NCBI RefSeq assembly: GCF_016901575.1
Contig: NZ_JACJKQ010000006.1
Coordinates: 1-64,000, forward strand
Reading direction: 5' to 3'
DNA: 64,000 nucleotides
From: Enorma phocaeensis
Lineage (GTDB): Bacteria > Actinomycetota > Coriobacteriia > Coriobacteriales > Coriobacteriaceae
A program made the translations under genes and the position numbers. Below, piece by piece: positions 1-9,731 of this stretch (the stretch's first letter is position 1; each line of letters begins with the position of its first letter). The notes beneath the pieces were generated by a model. The model did not search any database. It was not told the DNA's origin and was given only the letters and a program-made list of their open reading frames with translations.

Positions 1-74
1 AGGGCCCCCACGAGCGAGGCGGAGATGGCGAGCGCGACCCTCCTCGTGTGCTTCTTGTTGACGCAAGCTGTCAT
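1..74 (-). CDS. Exported protein, N-terminal fragment (cut by window edge)
   Basis: The minus strand encodes an N-terminus beginning MTACVNKKHTRRVALAIS, followed by a small-residue hydrophobic run that continues off the window. This is a typical Sec signal peptide: charged n-region, then Ala/Leu/Val core. The ATG lies at 72-74 and is preceded by GGAAGGAGAAAGACGT, a strong ribosome binding site. Only about 25 codons are visible, so the mature protein cannot be identified. Its neighbour is also secreted, so a cell-surface protein is possible, but that is inference. Confidence 0.7.
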   Translation of the reverse strand, partial: MTACVNKKHTRRVALAISASLVGA

Positions 75-584
75 ACGTCTTTCTCCTTCCATAAGGAACA
101 GATAATCGCCAGTTATCCTTCCTATTGGTAAAGACGCAGGTAAAAGGCTATAAAATAGAAGAGAAAAACGAGTGGATAACCATGTATATGGGATTTAATC
201 AAGACATTTTCATGTAGCTGCTTTCGGCAAAAGACAGCGTGGGGGATACCAGGGAAAGCGTCCAATAGCCGATTTCAGGGTCTCTGCGTCTTGTATGTAA
301 GCTTGCCCATGTTCGACAGCAAGATACAGCCGGCCTTTTACTCGTATAGCTTGGCTCTGCGCTGGCTTTTGCATTGTTGTCGGCCGTCTGCCTGCTTGCC
401 TCAAAAATGCCCGCTAAAAGAACAGAATATCCTTGGTTGTTCGGCTCCTTTGGCGCGGCAACGGTGTTATTATAGTCGGGAGAGGTCTGTCCTCCTGACA
501 GCAGGCCTGCCGAACCTGCGTGGTGTGGGGTTCGACAAGCCTTTCGTTTCTTGCAAGCTGTCGTGCAGAAGGCTGTCATTTGGT

Positions 585-621
585 AGAGCCCCTTCCCGGG
601 TGATGATCGGGAAGGGGCTCT
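585..621. terminator. Hairpin with 14-bp perfect stem
   Basis: AGAGCCCCTTCCCG at 585-598 is exactly complementary to 608-621, with a 9-base loop. The stem is terminator-like, but there is no T-run on either side, so it could act bidirectionally or as a structured RNA element. Confidence 0.5.
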
Positions 622-732
622 GTCATATAGCTAGAAGTGCAAGAAAATGGGCGGGCTATTGCGTGTCATGGCAGATAACCATCTCGCTGGGCTGACGGTT
701 GCCGACTAGCAATAGCGAGCGCTGCGATAGGG

Positions 733-768
733 CCCCAGCACGCGTCACGTGATAGTGGCGTGCTGGGG
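733..768. terminator. Hairpin downstream of the subtilase gene
   Basis: CCCCAGCACGC at 733-743 pairs with 758-768 around a 14-base loop. It lies about 20 bases beyond the subtilase stop codon and is the likely transcription end for that minus-strand gene, although the T-run is poor. Confidence 0.55.
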
Positions 769-786
769 TGGACATTTTGATTCTTG

Positions 787-2901
787 TTAAGACATCTGAT
801 TTTGGCGGTAGAGGACCATTGCCATTTGAGCTCGGGTTAGAACTCCGCTTGGGTTAAGTATGTCGGTGTTGTCATAGCCTTGGAACAGGCCGACAGAAAC
901 GGCCCACTCCATGGCCTCAACTGCCCAGGAGCTGGTTTGAGCACTGTCGGAGAAATTTTCAAGGCTTTCGCTTGTAGATGGTTTTCCAGCGGCTCGCCAT
1001 AGCACTACGGCAAGCTGTTCGCGTGTAAGCGCGGCGTCTGGGTCAAAGCGGTTGGTGCCATCGTCATACCCGCTCATGAGCCCCTGTTGGGTTGCCCATG
1101 AGATAGCCGACATATACCAAGCACCTGGCACGCAGTCGACATAGTTGTCTGTATAAGACGCATCGGTTTCGGGGGCGTCGGCAAGGTTGTAGAGTATTTG
1201 CGCCAGTTGTGAACGGGAGGTTGCGTCATCGGGGCCAAAGGTGCCCAGGCGACCCTCGTCCTGATACCCCCGCATGATCCCGTTCGAATACACAAAGCTC
1301 ACCGCGCCGTAGAACCAGTCGCCTTGCTGCACGTCGTCAAACGGCACGGGTTCGATATCCGGGCCTGCGGCTACGTGGTCGGCGATATAGGCGACGGCGG
1401 CGTCGGCGTCCAGGGCGCCGTGGCTGCCGGTCGTCGCGGCGCGCTCGGCGTCAACGGGGTCGCTCATGTCATAGGAGATGGCTGTCGCCGTCTCGTAGAG
1501 CGCCTCGCAGACGTCATCCACCGTGGCGGCGGGCCGCTCGGCAAACATGAGGGCGATGGTCCCCGACACGATGGGTGCCGCCAGCGAGGTGCCGCTGCGA
1601 TATACATACGGGGAACTGTTGCTGCTCGAGCCCCTCCAGGCCGCCCAGATGTCCTCGCCGTAGGTGCTGATGTCCTTATATCGGTTGTAATCCGAGTAGT
1701 TAAGGCTGCTGCCGTCGGTCGCGAGCGCGGTCACGGCGATGCAGTCCTCGAAGTCGCTGGGATAGTTGGCATAGGTGCATGCGCTCACGCCGCTCGGGTG
1801 GCCGTTGCCGCCGGCGCACACCGTGGCGATGTCGTAGCGGTCGCGTGCGGTGGAGATGAGCCCCTCGAGCACCTCGTCGCGCATGCCGTCGACGCCGATC
1901 TCCGATCCTGCCGGCACCTCCGAGGAGTCATGGGCGCCAAGGCTCATGTTGATCACATGCAGGTTCTCCACCAGATCGCCGTCGATGTACTCAAAGATCT
2001 TCTGGTACGCGCGCACGAGGTCGTCGGTGTAGCATCCGCCGCCTTTGTCGTCGAACACCTTGATAGGCAGCACCTTGGCGTCATACGAGGCGCCCGCGAG
2101 CCCGACCCCGTTGTTGGTCACGCCGGCGATGACGCTCGTGACCGCGGTGCCGTGTCCCTGCGAGTCTTCGACGGCAGAGCCCGCCAGCATGTGCGAGCCG
2201 TCGGCGTCGTAAGCAAGGTCGGCCAAGACGTTGGAGGCCACGTCGGGGTGGTCAAGGTCGCAGCCGGAGTCCACCACGGCCACGGTCACCGCGCCCTGGG
2301 CCTTGACCTGGTCCCAGGCGTCCACAAGGCCGGTGTCATACAGCCAGTACTGGTTGCCCACATCGGTGCTGGGGCTGTCCTGTGCGGCGAAGGGGTCGTT
2401 TGTGGGAGGGTCGCTCATGGCGAGCGCGTCGATGCCGGACGCGCTGGATGCATCGGACGCATCGTCGGCCTCGGCATCCCCCTCGACGGCGCCGATGAGG
2501 TCGTAGCGGAAGTTGTACTGCACGCTCGCCACGCCGTCGACCGCCTGCGCGGCGGCAAGCGCCTCGGCGTCGGTCTGGCCGTCTGCCGGTTCTGCCTGGA
2601 GCAACATGTCGTTGGCGGTGTCGAGCGTGTCGGTCACCTCGACCCCGGCGTCTGCGAGGTCGCTCACCACGGGAGCGTCCGCGAGCGTCGAGATGCCTCC
2701 GCGGGCCTCGCGCGAGCGGACGTCCTGGCCCGCCTCGTCTTCGAGGGTGATGATGATGCCGTCGGTGGCGTCAGGGGAGGGGGTGTGGGCGGGGCTGGAA
2801 GACGCGGGCGTCGCTGCCACGGCGATGGGGGTCGCCACCAGGCCGCACACGAGCGCCGCGGATGCGACGGCCGGTCCGAGCGCGTGTCGTAAGCGTTTCA
2901 T
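787..2901 (-). CDS. Secreted S8 (subtilisin-like) serine protease with three SLH repeats
   Basis: A 704-residue exported endopeptidase. Residues 1-30 form a signal peptide. Residues about 45-135 resemble an inhibitor I9-like propeptide ending in a VASVQYN stretch. The catalytic triad is Asp211 (VVDSGCDLDHPD), His250 (QGHGTAVTS) and Ser439 (SGTSLAAP), with Asn at about 365 in AGGNG as a candidate oxyanion residue. From about 520 to the end come three S-layer homology repeats (FDDVQQGDWFY, YVDCVPGAWYM and FSDSAQTSSW starts), which bind cell-wall polymer and would hold the enzyme on the surface. The start at 2901 has AGGAGG six bases upstream; the frame stays open further upstream but lacks a signal sequence there. 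It is monocistronic and divergent from the folate gene. Confidence 0.93.
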   Translation of the reverse strand: MKRLRHALGPAVASAALVCGLVATPIAVAATPASSSPAHTPSPDATDGIIITLEDEAGQDVRSREARGGISTLADAPVVSDLADAGVEVTDTLDTANDMLLQAEPADGQTDAEALAAAQAVDGVASVQYNFRYDLIGAVEGDAEADDASDASSASGIDALAMSDPPTNDPFAAQDSPSTDVGNQYWLYDTGLVDAWDQVKAQGAVTVAVVDSGCDLDHPDVASNVLADLAYDADGSHMLAGSAVEDSQGHGTAVTSVIAGVTNNGVGLAGASYDAKVLPIKVFDDKGGGCYTDDLVRAYQKIFEYIDGDLVENLHVINMSLGAHDSSEVPAGSEIGVDGMRDEVLEGLISTARDRYDIATVCAGGNGHPSGVSACTYANYPSDFEDCIAVTALATDGSSLNYSDYNRYKDISTYGEDIWAAWRGSSSNSSPYVYRSGTSLAAPIVSGTIALMFAERPAATVDDVCEALYETATAISYDMSDPVDAERAATTGSHGALDADAAVAYIADHVAAGPDIEPVPFDDVQQGDWFYGAVSFVYSNGIMRGYQDEGRLGTFGPDDATSRSQLAQILYNLADAPETDASYTDNYVDCVPGAWYMSAISWATQQGLMSGYDDGTNRFDPDAALTREQLAVVLWRAAGKPSTSESLENFSDSAQTSSWAVEAMEWAVSVGLFQGYDNTDILNPSGVLTRAQMAMVLYRQNQMS

Positions 2902-3095
2902 AGGGCCTCCTAGCATGGGGAAACCGGCGCCCCGGTGCGCCGCGCGGGTTTCGGCGGCCGGATTCTGCGGTGGGGGAGCGCCTGTCGGTGGGTCCATTGT
3001 AGCGCGCGGCGCCTCAAGCCTGCCGCTGCCGGGCATGTCGCTGCACTTTTCTTGCATCCAGCCTTCGGGCGTCCCGTCCGGGCGTGCGTTCTGGA

Positions 3096-3101
3096 TACAA
3101 T
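3096..3101 (+). promoter_or_regulatory. Candidate -10 (TACAAT) for the folate fusion gene
   Basis: TACAAT lies 68 bases before the folP-folK start in the divergent gap. The -35 position does not match the consensus, so this rests on the -10 and its context. Confidence 0.35.
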
Positions 3102-3168
3102 AGGAGGATACGACCAGACCGCTTGCGCGCCGTCCGTCCGGACGGGCCGGCAAGGCGAAAGGATACGC

Positions 3169-4974
3169 ATGGCATACGACAAGAAAACCTGGCGGTGCGG
3201 GAAGTTCAACCTCACCTTCGACCGCCCGCGCATCATGGGTGTGCTCAATGTTACGCCGGACTCCTTCAGCGACGGCGGAGAGAACTTCGATCATGACGTC
3301 GCCATCAAGCGCGGCTTGGAGATGCTCGACGCCGGCGCCGACATCATTGACGTGGGCGGGGAGTCCACGCGCCCGGGCTTTACCCCGGTGAGCGCCGACG
3401 AGGAGGCCAAGCGCGTCCTCCCCGTCGTCCGCGCGCTCGCGTCGCACGGGGCCATCGTGTCCATCGATACCCGCCACGTCGAAGTCGCCAAGGCGGCGGT
3501 TCGCGTCGGCGCGTCCATCGTGAACGACGTCACCGGCTTCACCGATCCCAAGATGGTCGAGTTCATCACCTCAAGCCAGTGCGGCGTGATCATCGCCCAT
3601 GCAGGAGAGGTCGCAGAGCCTGCGCGCGCCCATACGCCGGTGCAGCTGGACACGTCGGCGGCGGCCTTTGTCGCCGAGAAGGCGCGAGCCGCGGCGGCAG
3701 CCGCAGAGGAGCAGCAGAAGAGCGCGTCCAAGGCCCAAAAGGGCGGACGCGGCAAGCTGCTCGGCGGGACGCGCCTGGGCGGCGGAGTCATCCAGCCGCC
3801 GCTTCCGTTTGGCGACGTGCCCAACGGGTCCGCGGCGAACGCCCAGACCGATCCCAAGAAGCAGGCCGAGGAAGAGAAGAAGCGCAAGCTCGACGCCATC
3901 GCGGCGGCAACGGTGGCAAAGACCGCCGAGGCCAAGCGCGCCGCCGCCCAGCAAGACGACAAGGACGCCAAGAAGGATGAGGGCAAGGATTCCGAGGCGC
4001 CTGCTCCCGAGGACCGCCTCGCCGCCATCATGCGCCGCTCGGCCCGCCGCGAGGAGGCTTACGTGAGCACCTCCCAGCGCCGCCGCTTCACGCTGCCCGA
4101 CTCCGCGCCCGTCATGCGTCGCGTCATGGGCTTCCTCTCCGATCAGGCCCGTGCGCTCATCCACGCCGGCGTGTCACGCGACCGCATCTGCATCGATCCG
4201 GGCGCCGGGTTTGGCAAGAGCACCAACGAGGACATCATCATCCAGCGCGAGACGGCGAAGATGGCTTCGCTCGGCTATCCGCTGCTGTGCGCCGTGTCGC
4301 GCAAGCGCTTTATCGGCACCGTCGCCGGCGTGCCCGAGGCGGCCGATCGCGACGCCGCGACCTTCGGCGTGTGCCTCGGCGCCATCCAGGCGGGCGCGAA
4401 CATCGTGCGCGTGCACGACGTTGCGGGATTCGCCCAGTTCCTGAACGGCTTCTGGGCCGTCGCGCGCCCCCAGCCCCGCCGCGCCTTCGTGGCGCTCGGC
4501 TCCAACCTGGGCAAGCGCATGGACAACATCCGTGCGGCGCGCGACCTCATTGCCGAGATTCCGCTCACCTGCGTGTCGAGCTGCTCGCGCATCTACGAGA
4601 CCGAGCCCGCCTACGAGACGCGCCAGGACTCCTTCGCCAACGCCGTCATCGAGGTGCGCACCGAGCTCTCTCCGCTCGTGCTGCTCGACGAGCTCATGAA
4701 GGTCGAGAACAAGCTGGGGCGCAACCGCACGGCGTCTGCCCGCGAGAACGGCCCCCGCACCATCGACTGCGACCTCATCTGGATGGATGGCGAGGTCCAC
4801 GGTGGCAACAAGCTGCGCCTTCCGCACCCAAAGCTGGGCGAGCGCGACTTCGTGCTCGTGCCGCTCGAGGACCTCATGCATGACCCGGCGAGGTTCTTCC
4901 GCTACGAGGGCGTGAAGGTGCTCGAGCCCGAGGAGCGCGTCGGACATGTGACCGGCGAGCTCGGCGCGCTCTAA
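3169..4974 (+). CDS. folP-folK: Fused dihydropteroate synthase / HPPK with a long insertion
   Basis: A bifunctional folate enzyme of 601 residues. Residues 17-146 and about 300-435 make dihydropteroate synthase (7,8-dihydropterin pyrophosphate plus p-aminobenzoate to dihydropteroate), shown by MGVLNVTPDSFSDGG, DVGGESTRPG, SIDTRH, DPGAGFGK and SRKRFIG. Residues about 438-601 are HPPK, which pyrophosphorylates hydroxymethyl-dihydropterin, shown by VALGSNLG and RENGPRTIDCDL. Between the DHPS halves, residues about 147-300 are an Ala/Lys/Glu/Gln-rich, probably disordered segment absent from normal DHPS. The order FolP-FolK is opposite to the eukaryotic FolK-FolP fusion. No separate folB is visible. 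The start at 3169 has AAAGGA upstream. Cytoplasmic, target of sulfonamides as a family. Confidence 0.92.
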   Translation: MAYDKKTWRCGKFNLTFDRPRIMGVLNVTPDSFSDGGENFDHDVAIKRGLEMLDAGADIIDVGGESTRPGFTPVSADEEAKRVLPVVRALASHGAIVSIDTRHVEVAKAAVRVGASIVNDVTGFTDPKMVEFITSSQCGVIIAHAGEVAEPARAHTPVQLDTSAAAFVAEKARAAAAAAEEQQKSASKAQKGGRGKLLGGTRLGGGVIQPPLPFGDVPNGSAANAQTDPKKQAEEEKKRKLDAIAAATVAKTAEAKRAAAQQDDKDAKKDEGKDSEAPAPEDRLAAIMRRSARREEAYVSTSQRRRFTLPDSAPVMRRVMGFLSDQARALIHAGVSRDRICIDPGAGFGKSTNEDIIIQRETAKMASLGYPLLCAVSRKRFIGTVAGVPEAADRDAATFGVCLGAIQAGANIVRVHDVAGFAQFLNGFWAVARPQPRRAFVALGSNLGKRMDNIRAARDLIAEIPLTCVSSCSRIYETEPAYETRQDSFANAVIEVRTELSPLVLLDELMKVENKLGRNRTASARENGPRTIDCDLIWMDGEVHGGNKLRLPHPKLGERDFVLVPLEDLMHDPARFFRYEGVKVLEPEERVGHVTGELGAL

Positions 4975-5091
4975 GCGCGATTCGGACCCCATGCGTCTAC
5001 GATGCGCCTGGCTGCTCGTGGTGGGCGGCCGGGCGCATGCGGTATCAGGGGGCTTTTGCGCCGCGTATGCCGGGGGTGTACGAGGCGTGCC

Positions 5092-5862
5092 CTAGCGGTT
5101 GCACATGCGGCGGTAGATCTCGCAGATGCCCTTCAGGGTGAGCTGGCCGTCCACCTCGTCGAAGGCGTCGGTGGAGCCGGCCACCACGCCAGCCAGTCCG
5201 CCCGTGGCGATCACGCGGGCATCCGGCGCCCCGAGCTCGGCCTTGATGCGGGCGACCATGCCCTGGGCCATGGCGGCGGCGCCTATCACGGCGCCGCTCT
5301 GGACCGCCTCGACGGTGGTGGAGCCGATCGCGTGCGCAGGGGCCTCCAGGGGCACGCTCGCGAGCCTTGCGGCGCGGGCGGTGAGCGCCTCCATCGAGAT
5401 GCGCAGGCCGGGCGCGATGGCGCCTCCGATGTAGTAGCCGTCGGCGTCGATCACGTCGATATTGGTCGCCGTTCCAAAATCCACCACGATGGCGGGCGCG
5501 CCGTAGAAGGTCTCGGCGGCCACGGCGTTGGCGATGCGGTCCGCTCCCACCTCGGAGGGGTTGGGGGCGTGCACCTTGGTGACTTCGGCGGTGTCTGCGC
5601 CGATGACCACGGCGTCTGCCGACAGGCGGCGGGCGACGGAGCGCCAGGCGCGCGACAGCTGGGGGACCACGCCGGCGAAGGCGACCGCGTCGACGTCCGA
5701 GAGCGCAAGGTCATACATGCGAAAGTATCCCAGCAGTCGAACGTGCAGCTCGTCGGCGGTAAAGGAGCGGTCGGTCGGCATGCGCCAGGAGCGCACCAGC
5801 TCGCCGCCGTCAAAAAGCCCCAAAGCGGTCTGGGTGTTGCCCATGTCGATGGCAAGCAGCAT
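5092..5862 (-). CDS. coaX: Type III pantothenate kinase
   Basis: A 256-residue CoaX that phosphorylates pantothenate in the first step of coenzyme A synthesis. The ASKHA-fold motifs are visible: the phosphate loop DMGNTQT at residues 6-12, GADRIANAV from 106, the catalytic-site Asp128 in VDFGTATN, and GGAIAPGL at 146-153. Length is normal for the family. AGGAG lies a few bases before the ATG at 5862. It is transcribed away from ccmE, and the two share a short promoter region. CoaX enzymes are known to need a monovalent cation and to escape CoA feedback. Confidence 0.95.
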   Translation of the reverse strand: MLLAIDMGNTQTALGLFDGGELVRSWRMPTDRSFTADELHVRLLGYFRMYDLALSDVDAVAFAGVVPQLSRAWRSVARRLSADAVVIGADTAEVTKVHAPNPSEVGADRIANAVAAETFYGAPAIVVDFGTATNIDVIDADGYYIGGAIAPGLRISMEALTARAARLASVPLEAPAHAIGSTTVEAVQSGAVIGAAAMAQGMVARIKAELGAPDARVIATGGLAGVVAGSTDAFDEVDGQLTLKGICEIYRRMCNR

Positions 5863-5945
5863 TGGCTCCTCCGGTCTCGCATGCGTGCGCTCGGCCCGCG
5901 GTTCGTCGTGTTTTGCAGCAATATGGGCTGCATTTCTGCGCTCAT

Positions 5946-5953
5946 TGTATACT
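5946..5953. promoter_or_regulatory. Divergent -10 region between coaX and ccmE
   Basis: The palindromic GTATAC core gives TATACT rightward (5948-5953) toward ccmE and TATACA leftward toward coaX. No clear -35 is seen on either side. Confidence 0.4.
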
Positions 5954-5994
5954 TACTGCGTTCTCTGTGGACCGATTGAGCATGTGGAGCGCGC

Positions 5995-6660
5995 ATGAAC
6001 AAAAAGGCGAAGCGCCGTCTCATGGTTGTGGGCGGCATCGTGGTCATTGCCATGCTGGTCATCGTTGCCATCGCGGGCGCGGGCGGCTCGGCGACCTCTT
6101 TGACGGTGGGCGACGTCCTTACCGGTCAGTACGAAAGCAAAAAGGTGCAGGTTTCGGGCTCGGTGGTCGCCGATTCCATCACGAGCGAGGGCACGTCTGC
6201 CACCTTTGCCATCACGCCCGAGGAGAGCGATGGCTCAGAGACCCTGCAGGTGTCCTATGACGGGGCGCTGCCCGCCACGTTTGGCGCGGGCGTGGTCGCC
6301 ATTTGCACGGGGACCGTCGAGGACGGTACGCTCGCCTGCTCTGAGCTCGTGACCAAGTGCCCGTCCAAATATGAGAGCGCCGAGGGCTCGCTGACCGTCA
6401 AGGGCCTGCTCGATCAGGCGGATTCCCTCGGCGGGGACGAGGTGTCGGTGTGCGGCTACGTGTCCGGCCAGGTCAACTCGGTAGACGCCGACTATCGTTT
6501 CGTGCTGGAGTCGCAGGGCGAGACCATAGAGGTGAAATGGGACGGCGGCATGGACGAGGCCGTGGCCGACGGCACCGCGGTGGTGATCAAGGGGTCGCTC
6601 GGCTCCGACGGCTCCTTCGTGGCCTCCGAGCAGCCGGCGATCGACGAGTCGGTGGCCTAG
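5995..6660 (+). CDS. ccmE: Cytochrome c maturation heme chaperone CcmE, CxxxY type, extended
   Basis: CcmE takes heme from CcmC and passes it to the CcmF lyase outside the membrane. The protein has a positively charged start, one membrane anchor (residues about 9-28) and an OB-fold containing KVQVSGSVVADSI and LQVSYDG. The heme-binding residue of classical CcmE is His in HxxxY; here the site is Cys122-Pro-Ser-Lys-Tyr126, the rarer CxxxY form known from Desulfovibrio and archaea. At 221 residues it exceeds the usual 140-160, because residues about 130-215 look like a second OB-like half (EVSVCGYVSGQVNSV, IEVKWDGG). It opens the ccmE-F-A-B run. Confidence 0.85.
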   Translation: MNKKAKRRLMVVGGIVVIAMLVIVAIAGAGGSATSLTVGDVLTGQYESKKVQVSGSVVADSITSEGTSATFAITPEESDGSETLQVSYDGALPATFGAGVVAICTGTVEDGTLACSELVTKCPSKYESAEGSLTVKGLLDQADSLGGDEVSVCGYVSGQVNSVDADYRFVLESQGETIEVKWDGGMDEAVADGTAVVIKGSLGSDGSFVASEQPAIDESVA

Positions 6661-6813
6661 GGGCGTCCGCCGCGCCGTCACGACCGCTGCCGGGCGGGGT
6701 CTTAGGGCTTGGCGCCGGGCGGCTCGCGGGGCGGTGCCCGGCGGAGGGCGACAGGGTCGCGCGCCGCTGCCGGCATCATGCCGACAAGATGATATAAGAG
6801 GGGATAGAACCAT

Positions 6814-8982
6814 ATGATTTCCACGTTGGGAAACGTGCTGCAGGTGCTGGCGATGCTGGTGGCCCTGGTCGCCGCCGCCTCTCTTGCCGTGGGCGTGAAG
6901 ACGCGCCGCGAAGGGGCCGTCAACGCCGGCTATCTGCTGGTGTTTGGCAACGCGGTGGCGCTCACCGCGTGCGTGGCCATCATCCTGCTGTGCTTTTTGA
7001 CGAGAAACTTCAGCCTAGCCTACGTCGCGTCGAACTTCCCGCAGACGGACAGCCCGCTGCTGCCGCTCTACCAGGTCGCCGGCGTCTGGGCGGGACGCCA
7101 GGGGTCGCTTTTGTTCTGGACCTGGCTCATCTCGGTGTTCTCTGCGATGGTCGCATGGCGACGCATGCGCGTGACCGACGACCTTTCCTCGGTGGCGCTT
7201 GCCGTGTCGGAGGTGGTCGTGGCGCTCTTCTGCGCGACCCTCGTGTTCTCCGAGTCCAACAATCCCTTCATCGCCACCGCGGCGCAGTATCTCAACGAAG
7301 ACGGCACCCTCGTGTCGTCGGCGGGCGGCATGAACCCGCTGCTGCTCCATTGGGCGATGGTCCTGCACCCGCCGGCGACCTTCATCGGCTATGCCGGCTG
7401 CGCCATCCCGTTCGCCTATGCCATGGCGGCCCTCATCACCGGCGACGTGAGCGCCCGCTGGGTCGAGCTGAGCGACCGCGTGGCCATCTTCTCGTTCATC
7501 TTCCTCACCATCGGCATGGCGCTCGGCGCCGTCTGGGCGTACGTGGTGCTGGGCTGGGGCGGCTTTTGGGCGTGGGACGCCGTCGAGAACGCGAGCCTGT
7601 TCTCCTGGCTGTCCGCCGTCGCCATGATCCATAGCTTCACGATGTACCGCAAGCGCGGCTGCTTCAAGCGCTGGAGCATGTTCGCCGCGGTCATCACCTT
7701 CATCTTCGTCGTGCTGGGCACGTTTATCACGCGTTCGGGCCTCGTCCAGTCCGTGCATGCCTTTGCCGAGGACCCCGTCTCCACCTATTTCTTCCTGGCG
7801 ATCATGGTGCTCGCCGCGCTCTCCTTCCTCGTTCTTCTGGTATATCGCCACGGCACGCTCGACGATGCCGAGGAGATCGAGTCGCTTGCATCAAAGGGAG
7901 GCTCGTACTACCTCACCAATCTGGTGTGTATCGTGGGCGCGGTGCTTGTGGCCTACCTCACGGTCTCGAGCTCGCTGCCCACGTGGATGCCGCTCGGCGG
8001 CCAGGTGGTCTCGGCGGGCGTCTACAACGCGGTCGCGCGTCCTGCGACGGCGCTCTTCGGCCTGCTCATGGCCGTTTGCCCCATGCTGGGCTGGCGCCGC
8101 ACCGATGGCGCCGCCTTCGCACGCAACATGCGCGTCCCCGCGGTTTTGGGCGCGGCGTTCTTCGTCGTCCTCATGGCCTATTTTGTGACGGCGCTGGTCC
8201 CCGCATACGACGCGGTGATCGCGGCGGGCGGGGATCCCGCCGCCACCCTTGCCGAGCAGGGGCCGCGCTGGTACTACTTCGCGCTCACGGTGGTGTCGTT
8301 TCTTGCCGCGGCGCTGCTGCTCGCCTCGTCCGCGTACCTGCTGGGCCGCGGCGTGCGCGGCCGCATGCGCTCCAAGGGGGAGAATCCGGCGCTGGCGGTC
8401 GTGAACCTCTTCCGTCGCTCTCCGGCGCAGGCGGGCGGATACCTCGCCCATCTTGGTTGCGCGATTGCGCTGGTGGGCCTGGTCGGGTCGGGGATGTATG
8501 TGCAGGAGCACACCATCACCCTGTCGCCGGACGCGAGCGAGGGCGACTATGTCTACGCGTCCGAGTCGGTGGGCGGCTACCAGCTTATCCTCACGGGCGT
8601 GGACGACTATTTCGATGAGGCGGACAGCCGAATCATGCGCCTGCACCTCACGGTTTCGCGCGCCGTCGACGACGTCTCCGCCCTTGAGGATTCAAACAGC
8701 CTGGGCGAGGTCATCGGCGAGCTGACGCCGTCGATGGAGGTCTCTGCCGTCACCCAGCAGCAGACGCTGCACGCGGGCGTGCTCACGTTCCCCACCGAAG
8801 ACCTCTTCGTGGCGTTCCAAGGCACGAATGCCGACGGCTCTCTGTCGGTAAGCGTCAAGGTGAACCCTCTTATCCTGTGCAACTGGGTCGGCGGCGGCAT
8901 CGTGGTGGCGGGTATCGTCCTGGCCTTCGTGCCGCGGCGGGCCACGCCGCTCATCGCCGCTGACGAGCGAAAGCGGGCCTAG
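6814..8982 (+). CDS. ccmF: Cytochrome c heme lyase subunit CcmF
   Basis: A 722-residue polytopic membrane protein that attaches heme to CxxCH motifs of apocytochromes c. The tryptophan-rich WWD signature appears as WGGFWAWDAVENASLFSW at residues about 248-265, and conserved external His residues lie in the HWAMVLHPP region and in later loops. It is somewhat longer than typical CcmF (about 630-660) because of an external segment at about 570-690 before the last membrane helix. The start at 6814 has AGAGGGG upstream. The ccmA start follows after only two bases. Confidence 0.93.
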   Translation: MISTLGNVLQVLAMLVALVAAASLAVGVKTRREGAVNAGYLLVFGNAVALTACVAIILLCFLTRNFSLAYVASNFPQTDSPLLPLYQVAGVWAGRQGSLLFWTWLISVFSAMVAWRRMRVTDDLSSVALAVSEVVVALFCATLVFSESNNPFIATAAQYLNEDGTLVSSAGGMNPLLLHWAMVLHPPATFIGYAGCAIPFAYAMAALITGDVSARWVELSDRVAIFSFIFLTIGMALGAVWAYVVLGWGGFWAWDAVENASLFSWLSAVAMIHSFTMYRKRGCFKRWSMFAAVITFIFVVLGTFITRSGLVQSVHAFAEDPVSTYFFLAIMVLAALSFLVLLVYRHGTLDDAEEIESLASKGGSYYLTNLVCIVGAVLVAYLTVSSSLPTWMPLGGQVVSAGVYNAVARPATALFGLLMAVCPMLGWRRTDGAAFARNMRVPAVLGAAFFVVLMAYFVTALVPAYDAVIAAGGDPAATLAEQGPRWYYFALTVVSFLAAALLLASSAYLLGRGVRGRMRSKGENPALAVVNLFRRSPAQAGGYLAHLGCAIALVGLVGSGMYVQEHTITLSPDASEGDYVYASESVGGYQLILTGVDDYFDEADSRIMRLHLTVSRAVDDVSALEDSNSLGEVIGELTPSMEVSAVTQQQTLHAGVLTFPTEDLFVAFQGTNADGSLSVSVKVNPLILCNWVGGGIVVAGIVLAFVPRRATPLIAADERKRA

Positions 8983-8984
8983 GC

Positions 8985-9731
<747 letters not shown>

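Larger units (their letters stand above)
75..786. other. Long intergenic region, no convincing gene
   Basis: This stretch is visibly richer in A+T than its surroundings, especially at 75-230 and 400-480. Short open frames occur on both strands, but none has a ribosome binding site or a recognisable product. A perfect TATAAT reads leftward at 469-474 and could start a long leader for the gene at the window edge or a small RNA, but no good -35 is visible. Two hairpins (585-621 and 733-768) are listed separately. The region may hold a decayed acquired segment. Confidence 0.5.

Noticed and set aside
199-695. Small frames on both strands in the first intergenic region
   Set aside because: Parts read somewhat protein-like (NNTVAAPKEPNNQGYSVLLA), but there is no ribosome site, no family and no consistent frame; at most a remnant.
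1324-2892. Long plus-strand open frame opposite the subtilase
   Set aside because: Its composition (Gly/Val/Arg/His-rich) is that of an antisense shadow, and it has no ribosome site or motif; the minus-strand subtilase explains the region.
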